Assembly (NCBI GenBank): GCA_900095165.1
Contig: LT606947.1
Location: 372,001-436,000 of the forward strand
Length of the DNA stretch: 64,000 nucleotides
Direction: 5' to 3'
Source: Polynucleobacter necessarius
GTDB taxonomy: Bacteria > Pseudomonadota > Gammaproteobacteria > Burkholderiales > Burkholderiaceae
Positions 19,183 to 29,995 of the stretch are shown piece after piece. The position numbers and the translations under genes were made by a program. The notes beneath the pieces are model-generated. The model was not told where the DNA came from, did no database searches, and saw only the letters and a list, made by a program, of their open reading frames with translations. How positions within the stretch are numbered: position 1 is the first letter of the stretch; the number at the start of each line of letters is the position of its first letter.

Positions 19183-19941
19183 ATGCGTCCACTCACTGTT
19201 ATCGGCAACTGGAAAATGAATGGCAGTCTTGCAAGCAATGCAGACTGGGTCAGGATCGTTTGTCGCGGGATGGAGCAGGGCATGCCGGCAGGCCGTAAGT
19301 ATGCGGTATGCGTTCCAGCGCCTTATTTATCGCAGTGCGGTCAGTTGATTCAAGATTGCTCACTCGCCTTTTTAAGTTTGGGTGCTCAGGATGTATCTGC
19401 TTATGCTGCTGGCGCTTATACCGGTGAGGTTGCTGCTTCCATGCTCAAGGAATTGGGTTGTCATTACGTGATTGTTGGACACTCTGAGCGTCGTCAGCAC
19501 CATCATGAGGCTGATGAGCAGATTGCCGAGAAGGCCCTTCAGGTGCTTGATAACGACATGACTCCGGTGATTTGCGTTGGTGAGTCTGCAGATGAGCGTA
19601 ACTCGGGTCGTGAGGTCGAGATAGTTAGAGGTCAAATTTCAAGGCAGATTGCTGTCTTGCAGGACCGTTTGGCTGACTGCCTCATTGCTTATGAGCCTAT
19701 TTGGGCGATTGGTACGGGCAAGGTGGCAAGCGCTCAGATGACTCAGGACATGCACCGAGCGATTCGTTTGCAGTTGGCTGAGTTTGATGAGGATGTAGCT
19801 TCCCATGTGGGAATTTTGTATGGCGGTAGTGTCAAACCTGATAATGCCGTTGAATTATTTGCAATGCCAGATATCGATGGCGGATTGATTGGAGGTGCTT
19901 CATTGAACCCGCAAGACTTTTTGGCTATTTGTCAGGCCTAG
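19183..19941 (+). CDS. tpiA: Triosephosphate isomerase
   Basis: Interconverts dihydroxyacetone phosphate and glyceraldehyde 3-phosphate. 252 residues with all catalytic landmarks: GNWKMN (Asn/Lys), VGHSERR (catalytic His), AYEPIWAIGTG (catalytic Glu and loop 6) and LYGGSVKPDNA (phosphate binding). Normal length. Followed by secG, the usual order in Burkholderiales. Confidence 0.97.
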   Translation: MRPLTVIGNWKMNGSLASNADWVRIVCRGMEQGMPAGRKYAVCVPAPYLSQCGQLIQDCSLAFLSLGAQDVSAYAAGAYTGEVAASMLKELGCHYVIVGHSERRQHHHEADEQIAEKALQVLDNDMTPVICVGESADERNSGREVEIVRGQISRQIAVLQDRLADCLIAYEPIWAIGTGKVASAQMTQDMHRAIRLQLAEFDEDVASHVGILYGGSVKPDNAVELFAMPDIDGGLIGGASLNPQDFLAICQA

Positions 19942-19963
19942 ATTTTTTATTTGGAGATAAGCC

Positions 19964-20275
19964 ATGGAATGGTTTAAGACTTTATTGATCGTTTTGCAGG
20001 TTATTTCAGCTTTGACTGTGATCTTGCTTGTGTTGCTTCAGCAGGGTAAGAGTGCTGCATTTGGCTCAGGATCTTCTGGTAGCCTTTTTGGCGCCAGCGG
20101 CTCAGCCAACTTCTTATCCCACACAACTGTCATTTTTGCGGCAGTCTTCTTTGTCTGCACTTTGGGGATTACCTGGATTGGTAATAAGAAGGAAGTTGGC
20201 CCTGGTATTTTGTCTGGGACTGTTGCTCCGGTTGCCCCAGTTCAGGATCCTACTAAGCCAGCCGTTCCAAAGTAA
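19964..20275 (+). CDS. secG: Preprotein translocase subunit SecG
   Basis: Small inner-membrane subunit that assists SecYE/SecA translocation. 103 residues with two transmembrane helices (about 4-24 and 50-70) around the conserved Gly/Ser-rich cytoplasmic loop (GSGSSGSLFGASGSANFL). The C-terminal tail is rich in Ala, Pro and Val (SGTVAPVAPVQDPTKPAVPK), a common variable tail. GGAGA precedes ATG 19964. Confidence 0.94.
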   Translation: MEWFKTLLIVLQVISALTVILLVLLQQGKSAAFGSGSSGSLFGASGSANFLSHTTVIFAAVFFVCTLGITWIGNKKEVGPGILSGTVAPVAPVQDPTKPAVPK

Positions 20276-20297
20276 AAAAGTAGGAATTGGGCGCCCT

Positions 20298-20318
20298 CTA
20301 CCCCTGTTTTCGGGGTAG
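20298..20318 (+). other. Short perfect hairpin between secG and tRNA-Leu
   Basis: CTACCCC (20298-20304) and GGGGTAG (20312-20318) flank a seven-base loop. No U-tract follows (TTCAGTGG), so it is not a clear terminator. It may protect the secG 3' end or take part in processing of a secG-tRNA-Leu precursor. Confidence 0.4.
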
Positions 20319-20360
20319 TTCAGTGGTGCAATACAGTAGAATTGACAGGTTTTACAAGAT

Positions 20361-20445
20361 GCCGACGTGGTGAAATTGGTAGACACGCTATCTTGAGGGG
20401 GTAGTGGCTTAGGCTGTGCGAGTTCGAGTCTCGCCGTCGGCACCA
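20361..20445 (+). tRNA. tRNA-Leu (anticodon GAG)
   Basis: 85-base class II tRNA with encoded CCA (20443-20445). Acceptor stem GCCGACG / CGTCGGC, D-arm with TGGTGAAATTGGTAGACA, anticodon stem CTATC/GGTAG around loop TTGAGGG giving anticodon GAG, a variable arm (TGGCTTAGGCTGT), and the T-arm GCGAGTTCGAGTCTCGC. It lies between secG and nuoA, a conserved Burkholderiales arrangement. Confidence 0.97.
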
Positions 20446-20554
20446 AATTGTAAAATTTGTAGGGGTTTATGCTGTAAATCAAGGTTTTATGTAGTGGATT
20501 AATTGATAATTTGCTGTATCTAAAGATTTGTCAGACGAACGTCTCAGGACCATT

Positions 20555-20914
20555 TTGAATCTCGCTAATTACTTTCCTGTTCTTCTTTTTATCCTCGTAG
20601 GTATTGGGGTGGGTTTAGTCCCCATGTTCCTCGGAAAAATCTTGGCTCCTTCGAAGCCAGATGCTGAAAAACTATCGCCGTATGAGTGCGGCTTTGAAGC
20701 TTTCGAAGATGCGCGCATGAAGTTTGACGTGCGCTACTACCTCATCGCTATTCTGTTTATCTTATTTGATTTAGAAACTGCATTCCTGTTTCCATGGGGT
20801 GTGGCTTTGCGTGACATCGGCTGGTTCGGCTACGCCTCTATGGTGATTTTCTTATTGGAATTCATTGTGGGATTTGTATATATCTGGAAAAAGGGCGCTC
20901 TCGACTGGGAGTGA
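20555..20914 (+). CDS. nuoA: NADH-quinone oxidoreductase subunit A
   Basis: Membrane subunit of complex I near the quinone site. 119 residues with three transmembrane helices and the family motif [23 protein letters not shown]. The open frame extends back to TTG 20528, but TTG 20555 is preferred because AGGA lies about seven bases upstream and the usual N-terminus is [10 protein letters not shown]. It opens a 14-gene nuoA-N cluster with normal gene order; its stop overlaps the open frame leading to nuoB. Confidence 0.94.
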   Translation: MNLANYFPVLLFILVGIGVGLVPMFLGKILAPSKPDAEKLSPYECGFEAFEDARMKFDVRYYLIAILFILFDLETAFLFPWGVALRDIGWFGYASMVIFLLEFIVGFVYIWKKGALDWE

Positions 20915-20919
20915 TAGAG

Positions 20920-21402
20920 ATGGCATTAGAAGGCGTTCTCAAAGAAGGATTTGTTACCACTACTGCAGACAAGTTAATCAACTGGACGCGTAATGGCTCC
21001 TTATGGCCAATGACATTTGGTCTTGCTTGCTGTGCTGTGGAAATGATGCACGCAGGCGCATCCCGTTATGACTTGGATCGATTTGGCGTGGTTTTCCGCT
21101 CATCGCCACGTCAGTCTGACCTGATGATTGTTGCTGGTACCTTGTGTAACAAGATGGCTCCAGCGCTCCGCAAGGTTTATGACCAAATGCTTGAGCCACG
21201 TTGGGTTATCTCGATGGGCTCTTGCGCTAATGGTGGTGGTTATTACCATAACTCTTATTCGGTAGTTCGCGGTTGCGACCGCATCGTGCCAGTCGATATT
21301 TATGTTCCTGGTTGTCCTCCAACTGCAGAAGCGTTGATCTACGGAATCATTCAGTTGCAATCCAAGATCGCTCGCACTAACACGATTGCGCGGAAGGCTT
21401 AA
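20920..21402 (+). CDS. nuoB: NADH-quinone oxidoreductase subunit B
   Basis: Peripheral-arm subunit holding the terminal 4Fe-4S cluster N2 that hands electrons to quinone. 160 residues. The cluster cysteines are visible as the tandem pair in [11 protein letters not shown], in GSCANGGG and in [14 protein letters not shown] 20920 ([11 protein letters not shown]) is preferred to in-frame GTG 20911 because GGAG is then well spaced and it matches the family start. Confidence 0.96.
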   Translation: MALEGVLKEGFVTTTADKLINWTRNGSLWPMTFGLACCAVEMMHAGASRYDLDRFGVVFRSSPRQSDLMIVAGTLCNKMAPALRKVYDQMLEPRWVISMGSCANGGGYYHNSYSVVRGCDRIVPVDIYVPGCPPTAEALIYGIIQLQSKIARTNTIARKA

Positions 21403-21405
21403 ACC

Positions 21406-22005
21406 ATGTCAGATCGTTTAGTTCAACTTGCTGCTAATCTAGAAAAAGTTTTAGGTAAGCGCGCGCAATCTATTGAGATTGCTTTGGGTGAAGTTACTGT
21501 TGTTGTAAATGCAGACACCTATTTTGAATCCGCTATGTTGTTGCGTGATGAGCCTTCATTGGCTTTCGAGCAACTGATTGATTTGTGCGGCGTGGATTAC
21601 CAGGATTTCCGCGAAGGACAATGGGGCGGTCAGCGTTTTGGCGTTGTAACCCATCTCTTATCTTTGGCTCACAACTGGCGTTTGCGTGTTCGCGTATTCG
21701 GACCAGAGGACGCTTATCCAGTAGTTGCTTCACTTACTCCAATTTGGGCTGCTGCTAACTGGTTTGAGCGTGAGGCATTTGACTTGTACGGCATCTTATT
21801 TGATGGCCATGAAAACTTGCGTCGTATCTTGACTGACTACGGTTTCATTGGTCATCCATTTAGAAAAGATTTCCCAATCTCTGGCAACGTAGAAATGCGT
21901 TACGACCCAGAGTTAAAACGTGTTGTGTATCAGCCTGTCACGATTGAAGCGCGTGAGATTACCCCGCGTATTGTGCGCGAAGAGCAGTACGGAGGTCCGG
22001 TTTAA
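21406..22005 (+). CDS. nuoC: NADH-quinone oxidoreductase subunit C
   Basis: 30-kDa-type peripheral-arm subunit, no cofactor. 199 residues. Core motifs [38 protein letters not shown] (split across the family signature) and HPFRKDFP are present. It is a separate protein here rather than the NuoCD fusion of E. coli; nuoD follows after three bases. Confidence 0.95.
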   Translation: MSDRLVQLAANLEKVLGKRAQSIEIALGEVTVVVNADTYFESAMLLRDEPSLAFEQLIDLCGVDYQDFREGQWGGQRFGVVTHLLSLAHNWRLRVRVFGPEDAYPVVASLTPIWAAANWFEREAFDLYGILFDGHENLRRILTDYGFIGHPFRKDFPISGNVEMRYDPELKRVVYQPVTIEAREITPRIVREEQYGGPV

Positions 22006-22008
22006 GTC

Positions 22009-23262
22009 ATGGCACAAATTAAGAACTACACCCTCAATTTCGGCCCTCAGCATCCTGCGGCACACGGTGTATTGCGCTTAGTGCTCGAGCTTGATGGAGA
22101 AGTAATTCAACGCGCTGATCCGCACATTGGTTTATTGCATCGCGCTACAGAAAAATTAGCAGAGACACGTACTTGGATTCAGAACGTTCCTTACATGGAT
22201 CGCTTGGATTACGTTTCGATGATGTCAAACGAGCATGCTTACGTGATGGCGATTGAGAAGTTGCTGCAGATGGATGTGCCCGAACGCGCTCAATATATTC
22301 GCGTGATGTTTGATGAGTTAACCCGCTTGCTCAATCACCTATTATGGATTGGTTGTCACGGCTTAGACGTTGGCGCAATGGCTGTTTTCTTGTACGCCTT
22401 CCGCGATCGTGAAGATATTTTTGATATGTACGAAGCCGTTTCTGGTGCTCGTATGCACGCTGCTTACTGTCGTCCAGGCGGTGTCTATCGCGACCTACCA
22501 ACGCAGATGGCGCAGTACTCTAAGTCGAAGATTCGCAGTGCTTCTGCAATCAAGCGTTTGAATGAAAGCCGTAGCGGCACATTACTTGATTTCATTGAGC
22601 AATTTGCAAATGGATTTGACGCTAACGTAGATGAGTATTGCAATCTCTTAACGGATAACCGTATTTGGAAGCAACGTTTAGTAGGTATTGGCGTTGTTTC
22701 GCCAGAGCGCGCTTTACAGCTTGGTTTCACCGGCCCAATGCTTCGTGGCTCCGGTATTGAGTGGGACTTACGTAAGAAGCAACCTTACGAAACTTACGAC
22801 AAACTCGACTTCGATATTCCGGTAGGCGTGAATGGTGATTCTTATGATCGTTACTTAGTGCGCATGGAAGAAATGCGTCAATCCAATCGCATCATCAAGC
22901 AGTGCGTTGCTTGGCTCAAGGCAAATGATGGTCCTGTCATGAGTGACAACCATAAAGTGTCTTCACCGAAGCGTGTAGATATGAAGACCAATATGGAGGA
23001 GTTGATTCACCATTTCAAACTCTTTACTGAAGGTATGCACGTTCCTGATGGCGAAGCTTACTCTGCCGTTGAGCATCCAAAAGGTGAGTTTGGTATTTAC
23101 TTGATTTCTGATGGTGCAAATAAGCCATACCGCATGAAGATTCGTGCACCAGGTTTTGTGCATCTATCCGCAATGGATGAAATGTCACGCGGCCACATGT
23201 TGGCTGATGCTGTAACCATTATTGGTACCCAAGATATTGTGTTCGGTGAGATTGACCGCTAA
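22009..23262 (+). CDS. nuoD: NADH-quinone oxidoreductase subunit D
   Basis: 49-kDa-type subunit that forms the quinone pocket together with NuoB. 417 residues. Motifs [20 protein letters not shown] (residues 9-28 region), [12 protein letters not shown] and the C-terminal [14 protein letters not shown] are all typical. Conserved His and Tyr residues of the quinone site lie in the N-terminal HPAAHG stretch and the SYDRY region. Normal length, no disruption. Confidence 0.96.
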   Translation: MAQIKNYTLNFGPQHPAAHGVLRLVLELDGEVIQRADPHIGLLHRATEKLAETRTWIQNVPYMDRLDYVSMMSNEHAYVMAIEKLLQMDVPERAQYIRVMFDELTRLLNHLLWIGCHGLDVGAMAVFLYAFRDREDIFDMYEAVSGARMHAAYCRPGGVYRDLPTQMAQYSKSKIRSASAIKRLNESRSGTLLDFIEQFANGFDANVDEYCNLLTDNRIWKQRLVGIGVVSPERALQLGFTGPMLRGSGIEWDLRKKQPYETYDKLDFDIPVGVNGDSYDRYLVRMEEMRQSNRIIKQCVAWLKANDGPVMSDNHKVSSPKRVDMKTNMEELIHHFKLFTEGMHVPDGEAYSAVEHPKGEFGIYLISDGANKPYRMKIRAPGFVHLSAMDEMSRGHMLADAVTIIGTQDIVFGEIDR

Positions 23263-23285
23263 TACAGCGCGCCAAGGATTAATTC

Positions 23286-23792
23286 ATGACAACAATCCTT
23301 CAACTTTCAGACAAAACGCTCGCAGACATTGCGCGCAATGTTGCGAAATACCCGCCAGAACAAAAACAATCTGCCGTGATGGCTTCTTTGATTGCTGCCC
23401 AAACTGAAGTAGGTTGGGTTTCACCAGAAGTGATTGCTACTGTTGCTCAAATTTTGGAAATGCCAACGATCGCAGTGGATGAGGTGGCTACTTTCTACAA
23501 TATGTATGACACCAAGCCAATTGGTAAATATAAGTTGGTAATTTGCGCTAACTTGCCTTGCCAGTTAACCCATGGTGAAACTGCTGCAAGTTATTTAAAA
23601 GAAACATTAGGCATTGGTTACAACGAGACAACTCCTTGCGGCACGTTCACTCTTAAAGAGGGTGAGTGTATGGGTGCTTGCGGTGATTCTCCAGTGATGT
23701 TGGTGAACAACAAGCGCATGTGCAGCTTTATGAGTAAAGAAAAGATTGATGCTCTTTTAGATGAGCTCCGTGCAGAAGGGAAAGCAGCATGA
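23286..23792 (+). CDS. nuoE: NADH-quinone oxidoreductase subunit E
   Basis: 24-kDa-type thioredoxin-like subunit of the NADH dehydrogenase module that carries the 2Fe-2S cluster N1a. 168 residues. The four ligand cysteines fall in [11 protein letters not shown] and, further on, [19 protein letters not shown]. Overlaps nuoF by four bases (ATGA). Confidence 0.96.
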   Translation: MTTILQLSDKTLADIARNVAKYPPEQKQSAVMASLIAAQTEVGWVSPEVIATVAQILEMPTIAVDEVATFYNMYDTKPIGKYKLVICANLPCQLTHGETAASYLKETLGIGYNETTPCGTFTLKEGECMGACGDSPVMLVNNKRMCSFMSKEKIDALLDELRAEGKAA

Positions 23793-25087
23793 CCAGCTTG
23801 CACGACAGACACATTAAACCTTTAATCCTTGCTGGATTGAATGGTGAAAACTGGCGTTTAAAAGATTACGAAAGTCGCGCCGGATATCAGCAACTCCGTC
23901 GCATCATCAGTGACAAGGTCGCGCCGGATGCAATCATTGCTGAATTAAAAGCATCCTCATTACGTGGTCGTGGAGGCGCAGGCTTCCCAACGGGGTTGAA
24001 GTGGAGCTTTATGCCCCGCCAATTCTCTGGTCAAAAATATTTAGTCTGTAATAGTGATGAAGGTGAGCCGGGTACATTTAAAGACCGCGACATCATGCGT
24101 TACAACCCACATGCCTTGATTGAGGGCATGATCATTGGTGCCTACACTATGGGCATCACTGTGGGCTACAACTATATCCACGGCGAAATTTGGGAAGTCT
24201 ATTCCCGTTTTGAAGAGGCTCTTGAAGAGGCTCGTGCTGCTGGATATCTTGGCGACAAAATTATGGGAAGTGATTTTGGCTTCCAATTGCATGCCGCTCC
24301 AGGTTGGGGTGCATACATCTGTGGTGAAGAGACAGCGCTTTTGGAGTCGCTTGAAGGCAAGAAGGGGCAGCCTCGCTTTAAACCGCCATTCCCAGCAAGC
24401 TTTGGTTTGTATGGCAAGCCAACCACGATCAATAACACTGAAACATTTGCTGCTGTCCCATTCATTATGGCAATCGGTGGTCCAGCGTATTTAGAGTTGG
24501 GCAAACCAAACAACGGTGGCACGAAGATTTTCTCTATCTCAGGCGATGTTACTTACCCAGGAAACTACGAGATTCCATTAGGCACTCCATTTGCTGAGTT
24601 GTTAAAACTTGCCGGCGGCATGCGTGATGGTATTCCACTGAAAGCGGTAATTCCTGGTGGATCTTCTTCGCCGGTAATCCCTGGTGCTGAGATGATGACT
24701 CTCACGATGGATTACGACAGCATTGCGAAAGCAGGTTCGATGTTGGGATCTGGTGCGGTGATCGTGATGAACGAAACGCGTTGCATGGTCCGTGCTTTAG
24801 AGCGCCTGTCTTATTTCTATCACGAAGAATCTTGTGGTCAGTGCACCCCATGTCGTGAAGGTACTGGTTGGTTATGGCGCATTGTTCACCGCATTGAGCA
24901 TGGCGAAGGCCGTTCAGAAGATCTAGATTTATTGAATGATGTAGCTGCAAATATTCAGGGCCGCACGATTTGTGCCTTGGGTGATGCAGCTGCTATGCCG
25001 GTTCGTGGCATGTTGAAGCATTACATGGATGAATTTGCGTATCACGTAGAACATAAGCGCTGCTTAGATTCTGCGAAACCTTTATAA
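23789..25087 (+). CDS. nuoF: NADH-quinone oxidoreductase subunit F
   Basis: 51-kDa-type subunit that binds NADH, FMN and the 4Fe-4S cluster N3; entry point of electrons. 432 residues. NADH/FMN motif [43 protein letters not shown] and cluster motif [14 protein letters not shown] with the fourth Cys in [13 protein letters not shown]. Start ATG overlaps the nuoE stop. Confidence 0.97.
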   Translation: MTSLHDRHIKPLILAGLNGENWRLKDYESRAGYQQLRRIISDKVAPDAIIAELKASSLRGRGGAGFPTGLKWSFMPRQFSGQKYLVCNSDEGEPGTFKDRDIMRYNPHALIEGMIIGAYTMGITVGYNYIHGEIWEVYSRFEEALEEARAAGYLGDKIMGSDFGFQLHAAPGWGAYICGEETALLESLEGKKGQPRFKPPFPASFGLYGKPTTINNTETFAAVPFIMAIGGPAYLELGKPNNGGTKIFSISGDVTYPGNYEIPLGTPFAELLKLAGGMRDGIPLKAVIPGGSSSPVIPGAEMMTLTMDYDSIAKAGSMLGSGAVIVMNETRCMVRALERLSYFYHEESCGQCTPCREGTGWLWRIVHRIEHGEGRSEDLDLLNDVAANIQGRTICALGDAAAMPVRGMLKHYMDEFAYHVEHKRCLDSAKPL

Positions 25088-25118
25088 GACATTGAGCGCG
25101 AGACATCTTAAAGTGAGC

Positions 25119-27434
25119 ATGGTTGAAATCGAATTAGATGGTAAGGCAGTAGAAGTTCCGCAAGGTTCGATGGTGATGCACGCCGCGAATAAGCTCGGCA
25201 CTTATATTCCTCACTTCTGCTATCACAAGAAATTATCTATCGCTGCTAACTGCCGTATGTGTTTGGTGGAAGTGGAGAAGGCGCCAAAACTATTGCCAGC
25301 TTGCGCAACACCAGTAACGCAGGGCATGAAGGTGTTTACGCATTCCGCTAAAGCAGTTAAAGCTCAGCGCTCTGTCATGGAGTTTCTGCTAATTAACCAT
25401 CCCTTAGATTGCCCAATTTGCGATCAAGGCGGTGAGTGTCAGTTACAAGATTTAGCGGTTGGTTACGGAAATTCGAATTCACGCTACGAAGAAGAGAAGC
25501 GCGTTGTATTCCATAAGAATGTAGGTCCACTTATCTCCATGCAGGAGATGACCCGTTGTATCCATTGCACTCGTTGCGTACGCTTTGGCCAGGAAGTCGC
25601 CGGCGTCATGGAATTGGGTATGGTCAATCGTGGCGAACATTCCGAGATCACGACTTTTGCAGGTCAAACCATTGATTCAGAGTTATCTGGAAACATGATT
25701 GATTTGTGTCCAGTTGGCGCATTGACTAGCAAGCCGTTCCGTTACGCGGCACGTACGTGGGAATTGGGTCGTAAGCGTTCGGTCAGCCCGCACGATAGTC
25801 TTGGCGCGAACACTACTATTCAAACTAAAGCTAACAAGGTAATGCGCGTTGTTGCCTTGGAAAATGATGCAGTGAATGAGTGCTGGATTAGTGACCGTGA
25901 TCGATTCGCGTATGAAGGCTTGAATAGTGCAGATCGCGTAACTACACCAATGGTGAAGCAGGGCGGTCAGTGGCTTGAGACTGATTGGCAATCTGCGATG
26001 GATTATGTTGCTCATTCACTTAAAACCATTTCATCTGAGAGTGGCCCTGAAGCAGTTGCTGCTCTAGCGCATCCAATCTCTAGTACTGAAGAGTTGTACC
26101 TTCTCCAGAAGATGATTCGTGGTTTGGGTTCTAAGCAAGTTGAGACTCGTTTACGCCAAACTGATGTAAAAGGCGCAGCTTCCGCCCCTTGGTTAGGCAT
26201 GCCGATTTCTAAAGTCAGCGAGCTTGATCGTGTTTTATTAATTGGTAGCTTCTTGCGCAAAGAGCAGCCATTGATCGCTGCACGTCTACGAACTGCAGCT
26301 AAGCGTGGCTTGCAAGTTTCACGTATTGATGCGGGTGGCGATGATTGGTTAATTCCTAATACTGGTATTGCTGCTACTCCAAGCGCATGGCTCAACACAT
26401 TAAGTGAAGTGGCATTGGCCGTGGCTAAAGCGAAGTCTGCTACCGTTCCGGCCGGCACACCAAACTTACCAGTGTCGGCTACTGCGCAAACGATTGCGGA
26501 TAGCTTGCTTTCTGGCGCATCTACTTCTGTATTGCTGGGCTCTGCTGCAATCGCTCATCCACAGTCATCTGATTTGCATGTACTGGCGCAATTTATTGCT
26601 GAGCAAGCGGGCGCAACTTTAGGCTTCTTGCCGGTTGGTGGCAATGCGGTTGGTGCTAGCTTGGTGAATGCCAACGGTGCTGGTGTTGAATCCGTGTTAT
26701 CCGGTGATCGCCGCGCAGTGATCTTGATGAATATCGAGCCCGATGCGGATCTACCAAATCCATCGCAAGCGCGAGCTGCATTGGCTAAAGCCAATACGGT
26801 AATTGCCTTAAGTGCTTATAAGAGCGCCGATCTCCTTGAGGTGGCTGATGTCATTCTGCCGATCTCTACATTCACAGAAACAGTGTCTACTTTTGTTAAT
26901 TCAGAAGGCCGTGTGCAAACGATTCAGCCAGCCGTAAAACCTTTGGGTGATTCTCGTCCAGCATGGAAAGTTCTGCGTGTTCTAGGTGGTTTGTTGAATT
27001 TAGATGGCTTCCTCTACAACATGCCTGAAGAGGTATTAGGTGAAGCGCTTGGTGAAAACTACGGCACTACATTGTCGAATCAGTCTACAGCTACCGGCTT
27101 AACCAATAGCAATGTAGCTCCATTAACAGGTTTAGAACGCATATCTGATGTTGGTATTTACGCTGGCGATCAAATCGTACGTCGTTCGTCAGCATTGCAG
27201 TTAACGCGTGATGCTAAGCGTGGTAATCAAGTGGGATTGGGTCAAATACTCTTTAATGAGTTGGGCTTGAAAGAGGGTGATGCTGTGCAAGTGACCCAAG
27301 GTGGTCAATCCGTAGATTTGCCTGTCACGTTGGAAGCAAGATTAACTAAGGACGCCGTCAGAATTTCTGCTGGCACTATGGCTAGCGCTAAATTGGGATC
27401 GATGTTTGGTCCTGTAACTATTAGCAAGGCATAA
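25119..27434 (+). CDS. nuoG: NADH-quinone oxidoreductase subunit G
   Basis: 75-kDa-type subunit with several iron-sulfur clusters. Cysteine motifs in order: CYHKK...CRMCLVEV...C (2Fe-2S), [18 protein letters not shown] (His/Cys-ligated 4Fe-4S) and [10 protein letters not shown] (4Fe-4S), then a molybdopterin-oxidoreductase-like domain without the cofactor. ATG 25119 (MVEIELDGK) gives 771 residues; an in-frame TTG at 25092 lies four bases after nuoF but adds a non-conserved stretch. The C-terminal half is less conserved and rich in Ala, as usual in this genus. Confidence 0.94.
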   Translation: MVEIELDGKAVEVPQGSMVMHAANKLGTYIPHFCYHKKLSIAANCRMCLVEVEKAPKLLPACATPVTQGMKVFTHSAKAVKAQRSVMEFLLINHPLDCPICDQGGECQLQDLAVGYGNSNSRYEEEKRVVFHKNVGPLISMQEMTRCIHCTRCVRFGQEVAGVMELGMVNRGEHSEITTFAGQTIDSELSGNMIDLCPVGALTSKPFRYAARTWELGRKRSVSPHDSLGANTTIQTKANKVMRVVALENDAVNECWISDRDRFAYEGLNSADRVTTPMVKQGGQWLETDWQSAMDYVAHSLKTISSESGPEAVAALAHPISSTEELYLLQKMIRGLGSKQVETRLRQTDVKGAASAPWLGMPISKVSELDRVLLIGSFLRKEQPLIAARLRTAAKRGLQVSRIDAGGDDWLIPNTGIAATPSAWLNTLSEVALAVAKAKSATVPAGTPNLPVSATAQTIADSLLSGASTSVLLGSAAIAHPQSSDLHVLAQFIAEQAGATLGFLPVGGNAVGASLVNANGAGVESVLSGDRRAVILMNIEPDADLPNPSQARAALAKANTVIALSAYKSADLLEVADVILPISTFTETVSTFVNSEGRVQTIQPAVKPLGDSRPAWKVLRVLGGLLNLDGFLYNMPEEVLGEALGENYGTTLSNQSTATGLTNSNVAPLTGLERISDVGIYAGDQIVRRSSALQLTRDAKRGNQVGLGQILFNELGLKEGDAVQVTQGGQSVDLPVTLEARLTKDAVRISAGTMASAKLGSMFGPVTISKA

Positions 27435-27442
27435 GGGACGAG

Positions 27443-28516
27443 ATGGATAATTTCTTGAACCTCATTAACACCCAAGGTGAAGCCATTTTTGGCTCACTAT
27501 GGCCACTTGTTTGGGCTTTGGTGCGTATCGTAATCATTGTGTTGCCGATGTTTGGTGCGGTTGCTTACATGACCCTTTGGGAACGTAAACTCATTGGCTG
27601 GATGCATATCCGCCTTGGACCAAACCGTATTGGCCCTCTAGGCTTACTGCAGCCGATTGCTGATGCCTTGAAGCTGTTGATGAAGGAGATCATTTCTCCA
27701 ACACAAGCAAGCAAAGTGTTGTATTTCATTGCACCAGTCATGGTGATCATGCCGGCTTTTGCTGCTTGGGCTGTGATTCCTTTCCAGGCCAAAATGGTCT
27801 TAGCTGATGTCAATGCTGGACTGCTATATGTAATGGCAATCTCATCCATCGGTGTGTATGGTGTGATCTTGGCAGGTTGGTCTTCTAACTCCAAATACCC
27901 ATTCCTTGGCGCAATGCGTGCTTCAGCTCAAATGATTTCTTATGAAATCGCTATGGGTTTTGCGTTGGTTACTGTGTTGCTGACTTCAGGTTCGTTGAAC
28001 TTGAGTACGATTGTGGCTTCGCAAGAGCAGGGCTACTTCGCCAATATGGGTTTGAATTTCTTATCTTGGAATTGGCTGCCGTTGCTGCCAATGTTCGTGA
28101 TTTACTTCATCTCTGGCGTTGCCGAAACTAACCGTCATCCATTTGACGTGGTTGAGGGTGAGTCTGAGATTGTTGCAGGCCATATGGTTGAGTACTCCGG
28201 TATGGCCTTTGCGATGTTCTTCTTGGCTGAATATGCCAACATGATCTTGATCGTTGTTTTAGCCTCGACGATGTTCTTGGGTGGTTGGTTGCCGATCGTG
28301 GATTTGCCAATCCTGCGTGATATCCCAGGTTTCTTCTGGCTTTTCGCTAAAACCTTCTTCCTCTTGTCTTGTGTTATCTGGTTGCGTGCCACATTGCCAC
28401 GCTATCGCTATGACCAAATCATGCGTTTGGGTTGGAAGATCTTTATTCCCATCTCCGTATTCTGGGTAGTTGTCGTTGGCGCATGGGTTGTATCCCCATT
28501 GAATATTTGGAAATAA
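27443..28516 (+). CDS. nuoH: NADH-quinone oxidoreductase subunit H
   Basis: ND1-type membrane subunit at the junction with the peripheral arm, forming part of the quinone chamber. 357 residues, about eight transmembrane helices. Motifs [20 protein letters not shown] near residue 47, [19 protein letters not shown] and [18 protein letters not shown] are typical. Confidence 0.97.
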   Translation: MDNFLNLINTQGEAIFGSLWPLVWALVRIVIIVLPMFGAVAYMTLWERKLIGWMHIRLGPNRIGPLGLLQPIADALKLLMKEIISPTQASKVLYFIAPVMVIMPAFAAWAVIPFQAKMVLADVNAGLLYVMAISSIGVYGVILAGWSSNSKYPFLGAMRASAQMISYEIAMGFALVTVLLTSGSLNLSTIVASQEQGYFANMGLNFLSWNWLPLLPMFVIYFISGVAETNRHPFDVVEGESEIVAGHMVEYSGMAFAMFFLAEYANMILIVVLASTMFLGGWLPIVDLPILRDIPGFFWLFAKTFFLLSCVIWLRATLPRYRYDQIMRLGWKIFIPISVFWVVVVGAWVVSPLNIWK

Positions 28517-28527
28517 GTTGATCAATC

Positions 28528-29019
28528 ATGTTTAAGAAAATTTCCCAATTCCTTGATAGCTTGATGTTGAAAGATATTTTGGTCGGCATGTCGATTACCG
28601 GCCGTTATCTCTTTAAGCCGAAAATTACAGTTCAATATCCAGAAGAAAAGACTCCGCAGTCTGTTCGTTTCCGTGGTTTACATGCTTTGCGCCGTTATGA
28701 AAACGGAGAAGAGCGTTGCATCGGTTGTAAATTGTGTGAGGCTGTTTGTCCTGCCTACGCAATCACGATTGAAACTGCTGAGCGTGATGATGGTACGCGC
28801 CGCACCAGCCGTTACGACATTGACTTAACCAAGTGCATTTTCTGTGGCTTCTGTGAAGAGGCTTGCCCAGTTGACGCCATTGTTGAAACTAATATTTTTG
28901 AGTATTTCGGTGATAAGTGCGGTGATTTGTATTTCACTAAAGAAATGCTTTTGGCAGTAGGTGATAAGTATGAAAAAGATATTGCCGCTAACCGCGCAGC
29001 TGATGCGCCTTACCGTTAA
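28528..29019 (+). CDS. nuoI: NADH-quinone oxidoreductase subunit I
   Basis: TYKY-type ferredoxin subunit with two 4Fe-4S clusters (N6a and N6b) linking NuoG to NuoB. 163 residues. Two complete CxxCxxCxxxCP motifs: [16 protein letters not shown] and [16 protein letters not shown]. Start ATG 28528 lies 11 bases after nuoH. Confidence 0.97.
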   Translation: MFKKISQFLDSLMLKDILVGMSITGRYLFKPKITVQYPEEKTPQSVRFRGLHALRRYENGEERCIGCKLCEAVCPAYAITIETAERDDGTRRTSRYDIDLTKCIFCGFCEEACPVDAIVETNIFEYFGDKCGDLYFTKEMLLAVGDKYEKDIAANRAADAPYR

Positions 29020-29040
29020 TCGAATAAAGCACAACGACAT

Positions 29041-29688
29041 ATGACATTCGATACTTCTACACTTTTTGCAGCCTTCTTTTACGCCTTTGCTGGCCTTTTA
29101 GTGCTCTCAGCGTTGTGCGTGATTACTGCTCGCAACCCAGTCCATGCTGCGCTGTTCTTGGTTTTGGCTTTCTTCTGCGCCTCAGGTCTATGGATGCTTC
29201 TAAAGGCTGAGTTCTTAAGCTTAGCCTTGATCCTCGTTTATGTTGGCGCAGTAATGGTGCTCTTCTTGTTTGTGGTCATGATGCTCGATTTGGATCTTGA
29301 GCATTTACGACGTGATTTCAAGAAATTTCTGCCGGTAGCATTCCTGATGGGGGCGGTCATCGTATTGGAATTGTCTATCGTATTAATTCGTAGTTTTATT
29401 GGTACTAGCGCACCGGTTCAACCGATGCTCGAGGAAATGGCTACTAGCAATACGCAAGCTTTAGGCATGTTGATTTTCGTTGACTATGTTTATGCCTTCG
29501 AGGTTGCCGGCGTCATTCTCTTGGTGGCGATTATTGCTGCCGTTGTCTTGACTCTTCGCAATCGTAAGGATTCTAAGTCCCAGAATATTCATGAGCAAGT
29601 GAATGTGAACTCTGCTGATCGTATGCGTATCGTGAAGATGGGTTCAGATATGGCCGCAAAGCAAGATACGCGCGGAGAGAAAAAATGA
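29041..29688 (+). CDS. nuoJ: NADH-quinone oxidoreductase subunit J
   Basis: ND6-type membrane subunit; its third helix contains the pi-bulge involved in coupling. 215 residues with five hydrophobic helices, the motif [23 protein letters not shown] and the conserved [21 protein letters not shown]. The C-terminal about 40 residues are hydrophilic and variable. Overlaps nuoK by four bases. Confidence 0.95.
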   Translation: MTFDTSTLFAAFFYAFAGLLVLSALCVITARNPVHAALFLVLAFFCASGLWMLLKAEFLSLALILVYVGAVMVLFLFVVMMLDLDLEHLRRDFKKFLPVAFLMGAVIVLELSIVLIRSFIGTSAPVQPMLEEMATSNTQALGMLIFVDYVYAFEVAGVILLVAIIAAVVLTLRNRKDSKSQNIHEQVNVNSADRMRIVKMGSDMAAKQDTRGEKK

Positions 29689-29993
29689 CTATTACCCTAG
29701 CTCACTACTTAGTGCTTGGCGCAATTTTGTTTGCGACCAGCGTGATCGGCATTTTCTTAAACCGTAAGAACATCATCGTGCTTTTAATGGCAATTGAATT
29801 GATGCTTCTCTCAGTGAACATGAACTTTGTAGCCTTCTCCCATTATTTAGGTGATATGGCTGGTCAAGTATTCGTATTCTTTATTTTGACTGTGGCTGCT
29901 GCTGAGGCAGCAATCGGTTTGGCAATCTTGGTTGTTCTCTTCCGCAAGGTAGACACCATCAATGTTGAAGACCTTGATCACCTAAAAGGCTAG
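29685..29993 (+). CDS. nuoK: NADH-quinone oxidoreductase subunit K
   Basis: ND4L-type membrane subunit with three helices. 102 residues. The conserved glutamates in helices 2 and 3 are visible in [16 protein letters not shown] and [14 protein letters not shown]. Start overlaps the nuoJ stop (ATGA). Confidence 0.97.
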   Translation: MTITLAHYLVLGAILFATSVIGIFLNRKNIIVLLMAIELMLLSVNMNFVAFSHYLGDMAGQVFVFFILTVAAAEAAIGLAILVVLFRKVDTINVEDLDHLKG

Positions 29994-29995
29994 TC

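Noticed and set aside
20114..20482. Minus-strand 122-codon frame across tRNA-Leu
   Set aside because: It runs through the tRNA gene and the secG tail in antisense, with no protein family resemblance.
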